From assembly GCF_026967925.1 (NCBI RefSeq), contig NZ_JAPVBI010000001.1, positions 1,207,613-1,271,612 of the forward strand: DNA of 64,000 nt. Reading direction: 5' to 3'. Source of the DNA: Modestobacter sp. VKM Ac-2985. GTDB lineage: Bacteria > Actinomycetota > Actinomycetes > Mycobacteriales > Geodermatophilaceae. A model generated the notes under the pieces. The model saw only the letters and a list, made by a program, of their open reading frames with translations, searched no databases and was not told where the DNA came from. Made by a program: the position numbers and the translations under genes. Shown here piece by piece: positions 43,568 to 52,340 of the stretch. Positions within the stretch are counted from its first letter, which is position 1. The number at the start of each line of letters is the position of its first letter.

Positions 43568-45646
43568 TCAGCTCCGGGTGGTCTCCAGCCCGGTGTGCGC
43601 GGCCAGGAAGGCCAGCTGGTCGGCGGCCAGGCCGACCGTGCGGCTGACCGCCCGGGCCCCGTGCCCGACCGACAGCTCCCGGCGCAGCACGATCGGGGCC
43701 GACGCCGTCGTCGCGTGCTGCAGGGCGGCGGCGAGCTTGCGGGCGTGCAGCGGGTCGACCCGGGTGTCGGACTCGAAGGTCGTGAACAGCACCGCGGGGT
43801 AGGCGGTGTCCTCGACCACCCGGTGGTAGGGCGAGTACGCCAGCAGCCAGCCCAGTTCCACGGGGTCGGCGGCGGTGCCGTACTCGTCGTTCCAGGTGCG
43901 GCCCAGCCCGAACAGCTCGTACCGCACCATGTCCAGCAGCGGTGCGCTGCAGACGACGGCGGCGACCAGCTCGGGGTGCTGGGTGGTCATGGCGCCCACC
44001 AGCAGCCCGCCGTTCGAACCGCCCATCACCGCCAGCTGGCCCGGCGTCGTCCAGCCCTCGGCGATCAGGTGACCGGCAGCCGAGGCGAAGTCGTCGAACA
44101 CGTTCTGCTTGCGTTCCCGCATCCCGGCCCGGTGCCAATCCTCACCGTGCTCGGAGCCGCCGCGCAGGTTCGCCACCACCCACACCCCGCCGGCGGCCAC
44201 CCAGGCCAGCGCCTGCGCGCTGTACGCCGGGGTGAGCGAGACGTTGAAGCCGCCGTAGCCGTAGAGCACGGTCGGGCGCGGGGTGTCGGGGGTGCCGGTG
44301 GCCGACAGCACGAACAGGTGCACCGGCGTCCCGTCCGGCGACGTCGCGTGGGCCTCGACCACCTGGACGTCGGGCACGCTGCCGGCCACCGGCGCCTGCT
44401 CGTGGGCGGTGAGCGCACTGGGATCGGCGGCGTCCCAGCGGAGCACCGACGGGGGCGTCGCGTAGTCGGTGAAGCCGACCCAGGCGGTCGTGCCGCCCTC
44501 CGGCGGCGCGCTGACGCCGGCGACGCTGCCGGGAGGGAGGGCGGTCACCTGGGCGAGCCGGCCGGAGCCGTCCGCGGCCCACACCGAGAGCCGGTCGGTG
44601 GCGTCGACCGCGTGGACGGCGAGCACCCGCAGGTCGCCGTCGGGGCCGTCGACCAGGGCGACGTCGCCGAGCACCCCGTCGTCGGCCTGCGGGACCACCT
44701 CCTGCCAGGCCGACGGCGCCCAGCTGGCCGGGTCGGCCGGGTCGGCCACCACCAGCCGGCTGCGCGGGGCGTCCCGGTCGGTGTGCAGCCACAGCCGGCC
44801 GTCCCGGGCCACCCAGGCCGAGGTCTGCGCGTCCACGCCGACCTGCAGCTCGCGGAGGACGCCGTCCCCGGCCAGGTCGGCCAGCCAGACGTCGTCGCGC
44901 GGGGCGGTGCCGACCGAGGCGGAGACGACCAGCCAGCGGCCGTCGGCGCTGGTGCGGGCGCCGAAGTAGGTCGCGGGGTCGCTGCCCTCGCCGTGCACCA
45001 GGACGTCGTCGGCGGGGTCGGTGCCCACCCGGTGGCGCCACACCCGGCGGTGGAACTGCTCCTCGCCGGCCGGGACCAGCCCCGGGGCCAGCCGCCGCAC
45101 GTAGAACAGCTCCGCGCCCCCCGGCAGCCAGCCCACGGGGGAGTAGCGGCAGCGGTCGATCGGGCCCTCGACCAGCTCGCCGGTGCCGACGTCCAGCACG
45201 AACAGCTGGGACTCCTCGTCGCCGCCGACGGAGACCTGGTAGGCCAGCCGGTCGCCCTCCCACGAGGGGGACCAGGCGTCCAGCGTGGTGGTGCCGGCCG
45301 GGTCCAGCGCGGTCGGGTCGACCAGCACCCGCACGCTCCCGTCGGGCTCGGTGACCCGCAGCACGGCGTGCTCCTGGCCGGGGTCCCGGCGGGTGGAGAA
45401 GGCGCGGCCGTTGCGCCACACCGGGATGCCGACCGCACCGGCGTGCACCAACTCGGCCATCCGCTCGGCGAACGCCGGGCGGCCGGGGAGGCCGGCGAGG
45501 AGGTCGGCGGCCAGCTCGTCCTGCGCCGCGGCCCAGGCCACGGTGCGCGGGTCCGCGGCGTCCTCCAGCCAGCGGTAGGGGTCGGCGACCGGGTGACCGT
45601 GCAGGTCGTCGACCAGGTCCAGGCGGGGGGCATCGGGGTAGCGCAC
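43568..45646 (-). CDS. prolyl oligopeptidase family serine peptidase (S9)
   Basis: A 692-residue S9A-type peptidase with an N-terminal seven-bladed propeller (residues 50-410) and a C-terminal alpha/beta hydrolase. The catalytic Ser is in VMGGSNGGLLVGAM, the Asp in FESDTRVDPLHARK and the His in VGHGARAVS. It cleaves short peptides after Pro. There is no signal peptide. GTG 45646 (start of MRYPDAPRLDLVDDLHGHPVADPYRWLED) matches the usual family start. An in-frame ATG at 45697 would add 17 residues but lies inside the likely -10 element. It is divergent from the HNH gene. Confidence 0.9.
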   Translation of the reverse strand: MRYPDAPRLDLVDDLHGHPVADPYRWLEDAADPRTVAWAAAQDELAADLLAGLPGRPAFAERMAELVHAGAVGIPVWRNGRAFSTRRDPGQEHAVLRVTEPDGSVRVLVDPTALDPAGTTTLDAWSPSWEGDRLAYQVSVGGDEESQLFVLDVGTGELVEGPIDRCRYSPVGWLPGGAELFYVRRLAPGLVPAGEEQFHRRVWRHRVGTDPADDVLVHGEGSDPATYFGARTSADGRWLVVSASVGTAPRDDVWLADLAGDGVLRELQVGVDAQTSAWVARDGRLWLHTDRDAPRSRLVVADPADPASWAPSAWQEVVPQADDGVLGDVALVDGPDGDLRVLAVHAVDATDRLSVWAADGSGRLAQVTALPPGSVAGVSAPPEGGTTAWVGFTDYATPPSVLRWDAADPSALTAHEQAPVAGSVPDVQVVEAHATSPDGTPVHLFVLSATGTPDTPRPTVLYGYGGFNVSLTPAYSAQALAWVAAGGVWVVANLRGGSEHGEDWHRAGMRERKQNVFDDFASAAGHLIAEGWTTPGQLAVMGGSNGGLLVGAMTTQHPELVAAVVCSAPLLDMVRYELFGLGRTWNDEYGTAADPVELGWLLAYSPYHRVVEDTAYPAVLFTTFESDTRVDPLHARKLAAALQHATTASAPIVLRRELSVGHGARAVSRTVGLAADQLAFLAAHTGLETTRS

Positions 45647-45695
45647 GCGCCGACCGTAATCCGGGCACGGCCGGCCGTCGGCGGGGGTCGCTCCC

Positions 45696-45704
45696 ATTAT
45701 CACA
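45696..45704 (-). promoter_or_regulatory. extended -10 of the peptidase promoter
   Basis: On the minus strand TGTGATAAT (45704-45696), an extended -10 (TGN then GATAAT). It predicts an RNA start near 45689 and a leader of about 43 nt to GTG 45646. No clear -35. Confidence 0.4.
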
Positions 45705-45778
45705 CCGGGGCAGTGCAGGATGAAGGTGCCCGTGGGCTGTCGAAGCCGTCGGTGGCCGGGGGCACTCGGAGGTGTCCC

Positions 45779-46390
45779 GTGTCGATCACCGCACTCGGGT
45801 CGTCGTCCGGGCCGGGTACCACCGGCTCCCGACGCGACGCCCTGGCCAGTCCGCACGCGCCTGCCCCGGCGGCGTCCACCACCGGCGCGACGCTCCTGCT
45901 CAACGCCACCTACGAGCCGTTGTGCGTGGTCTCCAGCCGCCGCGCGATCGTGCTCGTCCTCGCCGCCAAGGCCGAGGCCGTCGACGTCACCGACGACGAG
46001 GTGCACGCCGAGCGGGTGACCGTCGCCGTGCCCGTCGTGGTGCGGCTGACCCGCTACGTGCGGGTGCCCTACCCGGTCTCGGTGCCGCTGTCCCGCCGGG
46101 CGGTGTTCACCCGGGACGGGCAGACCTGCGTGTACTGCGGGGGCTCGGCCACGAGCATCGACCACGTGGTGCCGCGCAGCCGGGGCGGCACCCACACCTG
46201 GGACAACGTCGTGGCCGCCTGCCGGCGCTGCAACCACACCAAGGCCGACCGGTCGCTGGCGGAGATGGGGTGGTCGTTGCCGCACCCGCCCGGAGCCCCC
46301 AGCGGTGCCGCGTGGCGGCTGCTCGGGCACCGCACCGTCGACCCGCGCTGGCGGGAGTGGCTGGGCATGCCCGACTCGGTGAGCGCCTGA
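45779..46390 (+). CDS. HNH endonuclease
   Basis: A 203-residue HNH nuclease of the common actinobacterial type. The motif is at residues 120-165: CVYCGGSATSIDHVVPRSRGGTHTWDNVVAACRRCNHTKADRS. Two CxxC pairs bind structural zinc and DH..N..H form the beta-beta-alpha metal site. The N-terminal half (ATLLLNATYEPLCVVSSRRAIVLVLAAKAE) is conserved in homologues. GTG 45779 follows GGAGGTGT. The in-frame open stretch before it is antisense to the peptidase and is not coding. No mobile element borders suggest homing, and this class is usually a fixed host gene. Confidence 0.9.
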   Translation: MSITALGSSSGPGTTGSRRDALASPHAPAPAASTTGATLLLNATYEPLCVVSSRRAIVLVLAAKAEAVDVTDDEVHAERVTVAVPVVVRLTRYVRVPYPVSVPLSRRAVFTRDGQTCVYCGGSATSIDHVVPRSRGGTHTWDNVVAACRRCNHTKADRSLAEMGWSLPHPPGAPSGAAWRLLGHRTVDPRWREWLGMPDSVSA

Positions 46391-46412
46391 CGGAGTTGGC
46401 AGGATCTGTGGT

Positions 46413-47267
46413 GTGGACAACCGAGCACGGCAGCTGTGGGCGCTCGGCGAGCCGTTCCACGCCCTGACCTACTTCGCCGACGAGTCGCGCACCGCCTACG
46501 CCGAGGTCGGGCTCCGCGGCTTCTGGGCGGGCTACTTCGCCGGCCGCGCAGCCCCCCTGGGGCCGGTCGGGCCGGCGCTGGTGACGGCGACCTTCGGCTC
46601 CTTCGCCCCCGAGTTCGTCGCCCGCCGGGTGCCGGACGTGTGGACGACGACGTCCCCGGCCGATGCTCTCGCCGCCCGGCTGGCCGGGGTGGACGCCGCG
46701 GCTCGCCGGTCGCTCCCGGAGTGGCTCGGTTCCCCCGAGGCCGAGGAGGCCGCGACGCTGGCCCGCCGCGCCGCCGACGCCGTCGACGTCCTCGGCCGGC
46801 CACTGGCGGCGGCGAACGCGGACGTGCTCTGGCCGGTCGAGCCGCACCTGGTGCTGTGGCAGGCGCTGACCACGCTGCGCGAGCACCGGGGGGACGGCCA
46901 CCTGGCCGTCCTGCTGCAGCACGAGCTGCTCGGGTTGCCGGCGCTGGTGCTGACCGCGGCGGCCGGGACGTCGTCGGCCGACTGGCTGCAGAAGGCCCGG
47001 GGCTGGTCGCCGGAGCAGTGGGCGGCCTGCGCCGAGGAGCTCACCGGACGCGGCCTGCTGGCCGACGGGGGGCTCACTCCCGGAGGTGTCTCGCTCCGGC
47101 AGGCGGTCGAGGCCGACACCGACCGGCTGGCGCAGGGCCCGTGGACGGCGTTGGGCGCAGGTGGCTGCGACCGGTTGGCCGAGCTGCTGGCGCCGGTGCG
47201 CCGGGCGATCGTGGCGGCCGGTGAGTGGCCGGCGCAGAACCCGATCGGCGTCCCGGATCCCGCCTGA
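46413..47267 (+). CDS. SCO6745-family protein, winged-helix-like
   Basis: A 284-residue protein of the SCO6745 family (a conserved actinobacterial group). Recognised by EPFHALTYFADESRTAYAEVGLRGFWAGYFAGRAAPLGPVGPALVTATFGSF and the C-terminal helical domain with WAACAEELTGRGLLADGGLTPGGVSLRQAVEADTDRLA. The last part looks like a MarR-type winged-helix fragment. Role unknown. GTG 46413 is preferred. It runs with the HNH gene, 22 bp apart, and may share its transcript. No paired regulator is near. Confidence 0.72.
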   Translation: MDNRARQLWALGEPFHALTYFADESRTAYAEVGLRGFWAGYFAGRAAPLGPVGPALVTATFGSFAPEFVARRVPDVWTTTSPADALAARLAGVDAAARRSLPEWLGSPEAEEAATLARRAADAVDVLGRPLAAANADVLWPVEPHLVLWQALTTLREHRGDGHLAVLLQHELLGLPALVLTAAAGTSSADWLQKARGWSPEQWAACAEELTGRGLLADGGLTPGGVSLRQAVEADTDRLAQGPWTALGAGGCDRLAELLAPVRRAIVAAGEWPAQNPIGVPDPA

Positions 47268-47364
47268 ACCCGGGGTGTGTCGAAGGGCGTAGGCAGAAGT
47301 GACGGGTGCGGGTCCTTCACCTGGCAGGTCTTGACGAAGTTGGACCAGTCGGCGGGAAGCGCTC

Positions 47365-47392
47365 TTGTGGAGGATCGCTGGACGGATAGGTT
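47365..47392 (+). promoter_or_regulatory. candidate promoter of the surface protein-sortase operon
   Basis: TTGTGG (47365-47370) and TAGGTT (47387-47392) with a 16-bp spacer, 54 bp before the start codon at 47446. A second box TTGACG at 47331-47336 has no good -10. Confidence 0.35.
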
Positions 47393-47445
47393 CCGCTTCG
47401 GCGACACCGGATCGGTGCCGCACTCACCGCCAGAGAGGCCCCTCC

Positions 47446-48513
47446 ATGTCATCGCGCACCGCGGTCCGCGGTCCCGTCCGTCGTCCCCTCGCCCGCGCGA
47501 CCGGCGTCGCCGTCGCAGCCGTGCTGGCGTCCGCCACCCTCGGGCTGGGGAGTGCGGCGGCGGCTGACGCGCCGGTCATCGACCTGGGAGCGGGCCCGGT
47601 GTGGTGGTCGATCCTGCCGCACGAGAACACCGGGCCGGTCCCGGTGGAGAGCCCGGTGGCCGAAGGTGGGTCGTTCACCGCGGTCCCGGCGGCCTTCGGT
47701 GGGTCGGTGACGATCGAGATGCCGCCCGAGCTGGCGGAGCAGACCGCCTCGGCCAACCTCGTGCTGTCGTCGTCCACGCCCACCGACCGGGTGAGCTACG
47801 ACTCCGACAGCGCCGACCCCGCGTGGGACCTCGGCCTCACCGCCCTCGGTGGCAACCGGTACCGGATCGACCTCCCTGCGGACGACGGCTCCGGGAGGAC
47901 CAACGGAGAGCTGCGGCTGACCGGCTTCGAGCCCGTCGGCGCGTCCGACGTCGGGGCCTACGACCCGGCCCCCTACGCGCTCGACCTCACCGTCGGAGGG
48001 CCGGCCGCCGTCGAGCTCGCGCCGCACTTCTGGACGCTGGGACACACCCCCTGCGACGGGATCGAGGCGTGCGCCGTGCCGCTGACCGCCGGGTCGTCGT
48101 TCACCGTGTCGTTGCCCGCCGGCTCGCACCTCGACCGGATGGGCGTGGTCGACCTCGGCCAGAGCGACTGGTCGATCGAGGCGCGGTTCCCGCAGGACCC
48201 GGCCACGGACTCCGTCACGGCCCTGACGGCCGCGCTGTCGGCGGACCGCCGGTCCGCGACGCTCCAGGTGCCTGCGGGCGCGGTCCCGGGTCGCTACGAG
48301 CTGGAGGGGGTCATCGGTGACGGCACCGGTGAGCACGTGCACATCGTCCGCACCGTGCTCGACGTCGCCGCGCCGGCGGTGAACCCCGGGCTGCGGTCGG
48401 AGACCGGTGGCGACACCGGTGCGCCGGTGCTCCTCCCGGTCGCGCTCGGTGCGGTGGGTGTGCTGGCCGTGGCCGGCGTCGCCCGCTCCCGTCGCTCGGT
48501 GCCGCAGGGCTGA
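47446..48513 (+). CDS. secreted surface protein with C-terminal membrane anchor
   Basis: A 355-residue exported protein. Signal peptide about 41 residues (VAVAAVLASATLGLGSAAA-AD). The mature part is beta-rich and Thr/Asp-rich without a recognised catalytic domain, with a lone Cys pair (HTPCDGIEACAV). The C-terminus has a hydrophobic segment (PVLLPVALGAVGVLAVAGVA) and a basic tail (RSRRSVPQG), the layout of a sortase substrate. The usual LPXTG is absent; the nearest match is RSETG just before the segment. ATG 47446 has AGAGAGG upstream. It is followed one base later by a sortase gene. Function: probably a cell-wall-linked protein. Confidence 0.78.
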   Translation: MSSRTAVRGPVRRPLARATGVAVAAVLASATLGLGSAAAADAPVIDLGAGPVWWSILPHENTGPVPVESPVAEGGSFTAVPAAFGGSVTIEMPPELAEQTASANLVLSSSTPTDRVSYDSDSADPAWDLGLTALGGNRYRIDLPADDGSGRTNGELRLTGFEPVGASDVGAYDPAPYALDLTVGGPAAVELAPHFWTLGHTPCDGIEACAVPLTAGSSFTVSLPAGSHLDRMGVVDLGQSDWSIEARFPQDPATDSVTALTAALSADRRSATLQVPAGAVPGRYELEGVIGDGTGEHVHIVRTVLDVAAPAVNPGLRSETGGDTGAPVLLPVALGAVGVLAVAGVARSRRSVPQG

Positions 48514-48514
48514 C

Positions 48515-49195
48515 GTGCCGACCCTGCCCCTGACCCGACGCACGGCGGCCCTCGCGGGGGCCGCCGTGCTCGGTGTCGTCGCGCTGGTGCTCGTGCTGGT
48601 GCTCACCGGCGGCCGAGGCGAGGGCGCGGCACGCGTTGCAGCCGCAGCGTCGGCGGTCACCTCCGCGCCGGCGCCGGCCACGACGACGACCCCCGTTCCC
48701 ACGACGGAGGCCCCGGCGCCCACGCCGACCGAGACACCTGAGGAGGCTCCCCGGGCCTCCTCGGTGCGCCTCGAGGTCCCGTCGGTCGGCCTCGACGTCC
48801 CGGTGTTCGCCTACAGGCCCCGGAGCGGCGTCATCGACCCGCCGTCGATGGTCGACGGCTACTGGGTCGAGCCCTACGGCGAGCCGGGCACCGAGCCGGA
48901 CAACACCGTCTACATCGCCGGCCACTCGTGGACGAAGGGCGCGGCTGCGTTCAACGCGCTCATGCCCGGCGACCACGGGGTGGGGGTCTCGAACGGAGAC
49001 GTCGTCACGGTGCGGACCCCCGGCGGCGACGTCGACTACACGATCACCCGCAGCGAGCGCTACGACAAGGACGCGCTGCCCGGCGCGACCGACGTGTGGA
49101 CGGTGATGCCGGGCCGGCTGGTCCTGATCACCTGCTTCGTCGACGACGACGGCCGCACCACCGACGACAACTTCGTCGTCTTCGCCGAGTCCTGA
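48515..49195 (+). CDS. class E/F-type sortase
   Basis: A 226-residue membrane-anchored transpeptidase. One N-terminal membrane segment (AAVLGVVALVLVLVLTGG) is followed by a Thr/Pro-rich linker and the sortase barrel. Catalytic residues: His in NTVYIAGHSW, Cys in RLVLITCFV, and Arg in DGRTTDDNFVVFAES. It joins the C-terminus of surface proteins to the cell wall or to other proteins. GTG 48515 is one base after the stop of the upstream surface protein gene, so it forms a dedicated operon with its likely substrate. Subclass assignment between E and F is tentative. Confidence 0.87.
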   Translation: MPTLPLTRRTAALAGAAVLGVVALVLVLVLTGGRGEGAARVAAAASAVTSAPAPATTTTPVPTTEAPAPTPTETPEEAPRASSVRLEVPSVGLDVPVFAYRPRSGVIDPPSMVDGYWVEPYGEPGTEPDNTVYIAGHSWTKGAAAFNALMPGDHGVGVSNGDVVTVRTPGGDVDYTITRSERYDKDALPGATDVWTVMPGRLVLITCFVDDDGRTTDDNFVVFAES

Positions 49196-49214
49196 GCGAG
49201 CTCGCCGTGTGCGC

Positions 49215-50480
49215 TCAGGTGACCCGGCTGCGCTCGGTCGGGTAGCCCTCGTGCGCCCGGCCGGCCAGCACGGTGCGCAGCCGGTCCATCGCGTCCCAGA
49301 CGTCGACGAACCGGGTGTAGAGCGGCGCGGGGCCCAGCCGCAGCCGGTCCGGGGTGCGGAAGTCCGGCACGACGGCGCGGTCGATCAGCGCCTGGGTCAG
49401 TTGCCAGGCCTGCGGGTGGGCGACGCTGACGTGCGATCCACGCCGGGTCGCCTCCCGCGGTGAGGCGACCCGGACCCCGTGCTCGGCCAGCCACTCGTCG
49501 GCCAGGGCGATCACCAGCTCGGTGAGGGCCTGGCCCTTGGCCGCCAGTCGGTCGATGCCGGCCTCTGCCGACAGCCGGGCCCCGACCTCCACCGCAGCCA
49601 TGGCCAGCACCGGGGGAGTGCCGACGGCGAACCGGTCCACGCCGTCGGCCGGGTCGTACGCCGTCCCCATGGCGAACTGGTCGCGAGCACCGAACCAGCC
49701 CCAGATCGGCTGGCGCAGCTGCTCCTGCAGCTCGCGGCGCACGTAGAGGAAGGCCGGGGCCCCCGGTCCGCCGTTGAGGTACTTGTAGGTGCAGCCGACC
49801 GCCAGGTCGGCACCGGCCGCCGTGAGGTCGGCGGGCACGGCGCCGGCGGCGTGGCTGAGGTCCCACACCACCAGCGCCCCCGCCTCGCGGGCCAGCCGGG
49901 TCACCTCCGCGATGTCGACCAGCGCACCCGAGCGGTAGGCCACCTGGGAGAGGACGACGACGGCGACCCGCTCGTCCAGCGCGCCGGCCAGCACGTCGAG
50001 GTCCAGGCCGGTGTCGATGTGCGCCGCCACCTCGCGGACCGTCATCCCGCGCGCCTGGGCCACCCCCGCCACGATGTAGCGGTCGGTGGGGAAGTCGTCG
50101 GCGCAGCAGACCAGCACGTCCCGGTCCGGGCGGGCGTCGGCCGCAGCGACGAGCAGCTTGTACAGGTCGACGCTCGTGGTGTCGCCGACCAGCACCTCAC
50201 CGGGCCGCGCCCCCAGCACCCCCTCGGCCAGGACGTCGCCGATCCGCCCGGACTGCTGGACCCAGTCACGCCAGGAGCCCACGAGCCCCTGCCCCCACTC
50301 CTGCTCGACGACCCGGGCCACCGCGGCGGGGGTCTCCGTGGGCAGTCGGCCGAGGGAGTTGCCGTCCAGGTAGAGCAGCCGGTCGGGGCCGTCGTCGTCG
50401 GTGCCGGTGAAGCGGGCGCGGAACCCGGCCAGCGGGTCGGTGGCGTCGGCGGCTTCGGCGGCTGCGCGGGAGAGGTCCAC
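49215..50480 (-). CDS. kynU: kynureninase
   Basis: A 421-residue PLP enzyme that converts kynurenine to anthranilate and alanine, in the tryptophan degradation pathway. The PLP Lys is in LAVGCTYKYLNGGPGAPAFLYVRREL. Other family parts are LLYLDGNSLGRLPTETPAAV, VLVCCADDFPTDRYI, VVVLSQVAYRSGALVDI and VWDLSHAAGAVPADL. GTG 50480 has AGGA eight bases upstream and begins at the expected point. It is divergent from an amidase gene with 37 bp between, so the two may be co-regulated. No tryptophan dioxygenase or formamidase gene of known type is adjacent. Confidence 0.92.
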   Translation of the reverse strand: MDLSRAAAEAADATDPLAGFRARFTGTDDDGPDRLLYLDGNSLGRLPTETPAAVARVVEQEWGQGLVGSWRDWVQQSGRIGDVLAEGVLGARPGEVLVGDTTSVDLYKLLVAAADARPDRDVLVCCADDFPTDRYIVAGVAQARGMTVREVAAHIDTGLDLDVLAGALDERVAVVVLSQVAYRSGALVDIAEVTRLAREAGALVVWDLSHAAGAVPADLTAAGADLAVGCTYKYLNGGPGAPAFLYVRRELQEQLRQPIWGWFGARDQFAMGTAYDPADGVDRFAVGTPPVLAMAAVEVGARLSAEAGIDRLAAKGQALTELVIALADEWLAEHGVRVASPREATRRGSHVSVAHPQAWQLTQALIDRAVVPDFRTPDRLRLGPAPLYTRFVDVWDAMDRLRTVLAGRAHEGYPTERSRVT

Positions 50481-50517
50481 ACCGGTGATCCTGCCCGCGA
50501 CGGCTAGCGTCCGGGAG

Positions 50518-51954
50518 GTGACCTCCTCGCCCGGCACCCAGCTGCACGACCTCACCGCGCTGGAGCAGGCGGCGGCGGTGCGCGCGAAGGAGGTGAGCCC
50601 CACCGAGCTCGTCGAGCACTCCCTGGCCCGCATCGAGGCCCTGGACGCCGCCCTCGGGGCGTTCCTGACCGTCACCCCCGACCGGGCGCGCGCGGCGGCG
50701 GCGGCGGCCGACCAGGCAGTGCTGGGGGGAGGGGACCTGCCGCCACTGCACGGCGTCCCGACCGCGATCAAGGACCTGGCCAACACCGCCGGGGTGCGCA
50801 CCACCTTCGGCTCGGCGGTGCTGGCCGACTTCGTGCCCACCGTGGACGACGCCGTGGTCACCGCGCTGGCCGCCGCCGGCACGATCAGCCTGGGCAAGAC
50901 GAACACCCCCGAGTTCGGCTTCCCCTGCTACACCGACAACGACCTCGCCGGCCCGGCCCGCTGCCCGTGGGAGCCCTCGCTCCTGGCCGGCGGCTCCAGC
51001 GGTGGTGCGGCTGCCGCGGTGGCCGCCGGGCTGCTGCCGTTCGCCCACGGGTCCGACGGCGGCGGCTCCATCCGCATCCCCGCGGGGATCAACGGGCTGT
51101 TCGGCATCAAGCCCAGCCGCGGCCGGGTCAGCAACGCCCCGCTGGGCAGCGAGACCACCGGCCTGGGCGTCCAGGGGCCGCTGGCCCGCACCGTGCGGGA
51201 CGCCGCGGCGATGCTGGACGCCATGGCCGGGCCGGTGCTGGGTGACCCGTTCTGGGCGCCGCCGCCGCCGGCCGGGGAGACCTTCCTCGGCTACGCCGAC
51301 CGCCCGCCGGGCCGGTTGCGGATCGGCCGCTACCTGGACTCCGGCATGCCCGGTGCCGACCTGGACCCGGAGGTGCGGGCGGCGTTCGAGGACGCCTCCG
51401 TGCTGCTGTCCGGCCTGGGCCACGAGGTCGAGGACCTGCCGGCCGCACCGCTCACGCCCGAGGTCTTCCCCGCCTTCGAGGTGGTCTGGGCGTTGTCGGC
51501 CACGACGCTGCCCGTGCCGCCGTCCCAGCTGGACCGGCTGCGGCCGCTGACCCGGTTCCTCCGCGACCGGGGGCTGGCCCTCAGCGCGCGGGACGCCATG
51601 CAGGCGATGTTCACGTTGCGGGTCTTCGCCCGTCGGTTCATCCAGGCCACCTCCCGGTACGACGTGCTGCTCGCCCCGATCTGCACGTTGCCGCCGCAGC
51701 CGGTCGGCTGGTTCGACGGGGACGGCGACGGGGCCGCGGACTTCGAGCGGCAGAAGCGGTACGCGGCCTTCCCGGCGGTCTACAACGTCACCGGCCAGCC
51801 CGCGGTCAGCGTGCCGCTGTGGTGGACGGCGGGTGGGCTGCCCATCGGGACCATGCTGGTGGGCCGCCCGGCCGACGAGGCCACCCTCATCTCGCTGTCC
51901 GCACAGCTGGAGGAGGCGCGACCGTGGGCGCACCGACACCCGGCGCTCTGGTGA
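50518..51954 (+). CDS. amidase (amidase signature family)
   Basis: A 478-residue amidase. The Ser-cisSer-Lys triad is present: Lys in GVPTAIKDLANT, the cis-Ser in GSDGGGSIRIPAG and the nucleophile Ser in LAGGSSGGAAAAVAAG. It hydrolyses an amide bond, but the substrate cannot be read from sequence. The family is distinct from arylformamidase, so use on N-formylkynurenine cannot be assumed, but its 37-bp divergent position to kynU is suggestive. GTG 50518 has little room for a leader and follows GGGAG directly, so the mRNA may be leaderless. Confidence 0.87.
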   Translation: MTSSPGTQLHDLTALEQAAAVRAKEVSPTELVEHSLARIEALDAALGAFLTVTPDRARAAAAAADQAVLGGGDLPPLHGVPTAIKDLANTAGVRTTFGSAVLADFVPTVDDAVVTALAAAGTISLGKTNTPEFGFPCYTDNDLAGPARCPWEPSLLAGGSSGGAAAAVAAGLLPFAHGSDGGGSIRIPAGINGLFGIKPSRGRVSNAPLGSETTGLGVQGPLARTVRDAAAMLDAMAGPVLGDPFWAPPPPAGETFLGYADRPPGRLRIGRYLDSGMPGADLDPEVRAAFEDASVLLSGLGHEVEDLPAAPLTPEVFPAFEVVWALSATTLPVPPSQLDRLRPLTRFLRDRGLALSARDAMQAMFTLRVFARRFIQATSRYDVLLAPICTLPPQPVGWFDGDGDGAADFERQKRYAAFPAVYNVTGQPAVSVPLWWTAGGLPIGTMLVGRPADEATLISLSAQLEEARPWAHRHPALW

Positions 51955-52000
51955 CCCGTCCTGCCGGGCCGGTGCTCGATGGTCCCGGTAGATTGCCCCC

Positions 52001-52333
52001 ATGTCCGTGCTCGAGACCGTGCTCATCTACGGCGTCGTCCCGCTGGTGATCGTGCTGCTGTTCGCTGCGGTGACGTTGTTCCCCGGCCGCAGCAAGGACC
52101 GCACCAAGTACCGCCCCGGGCAGTCCTGGGACTACGCGCCTCTCTGGTACGAGCCGCACCCGGACGTCCCCGGCGTGGTCGGTGGCCACGCGGAGGACGC
52201 TCCTGGGGCGGGGCACGCGGCCCCGCGGCTGGGCGCCACCGCCTCGGCACTGGCCATCGGCCAGCGTCCGCACGTGCCCGAGGCCGACACCGTCCGGCGC
52301 ACCGCCGCCGGCGGCGCCCGCGGGACCTGGTGA
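52001..52333 (+). CDS. small single-span membrane protein (possibly CtaJ-like)
   Basis: A 110-residue protein with one N-terminal membrane segment (LIYGVVPLVIVLLFAAVTLFPG) followed by YRPGQSWDYAPLWYEPHP and an Ala/Gly-rich disordered tail. The segment plus WxYxPxWYEPHP region recalls a small actinobacterial protein linked to cytochrome aa3 oxidase, but this is recollection without alignment and is only a possibility. No oxidase gene is near. ATG 52001 is 46 bp after the amidase stop. Confidence 0.6.
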   Translation: MSVLETVLIYGVVPLVIVLLFAAVTLFPGRSKDRTKYRPGQSWDYAPLWYEPHPDVPGVVGGHAEDAPGAGHAAPRLGATASALAIGQRPHVPEADTVRRTAAGGARGTW

Positions 52334-52340
52334 CCGGGCC

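Noticed and set aside
43595-45778. Plus-strand open frame leading into the HNH nuclease
   Set aside because: Antisense to the prolyl oligopeptidase; the real gene starts at GTG 45779 with a good ribosome site.
45779-46390. HNH nuclease as a homing or mobile element
   Set aside because: No intron, terminal repeats or target duplication; this class is a common fixed actinobacterial gene.
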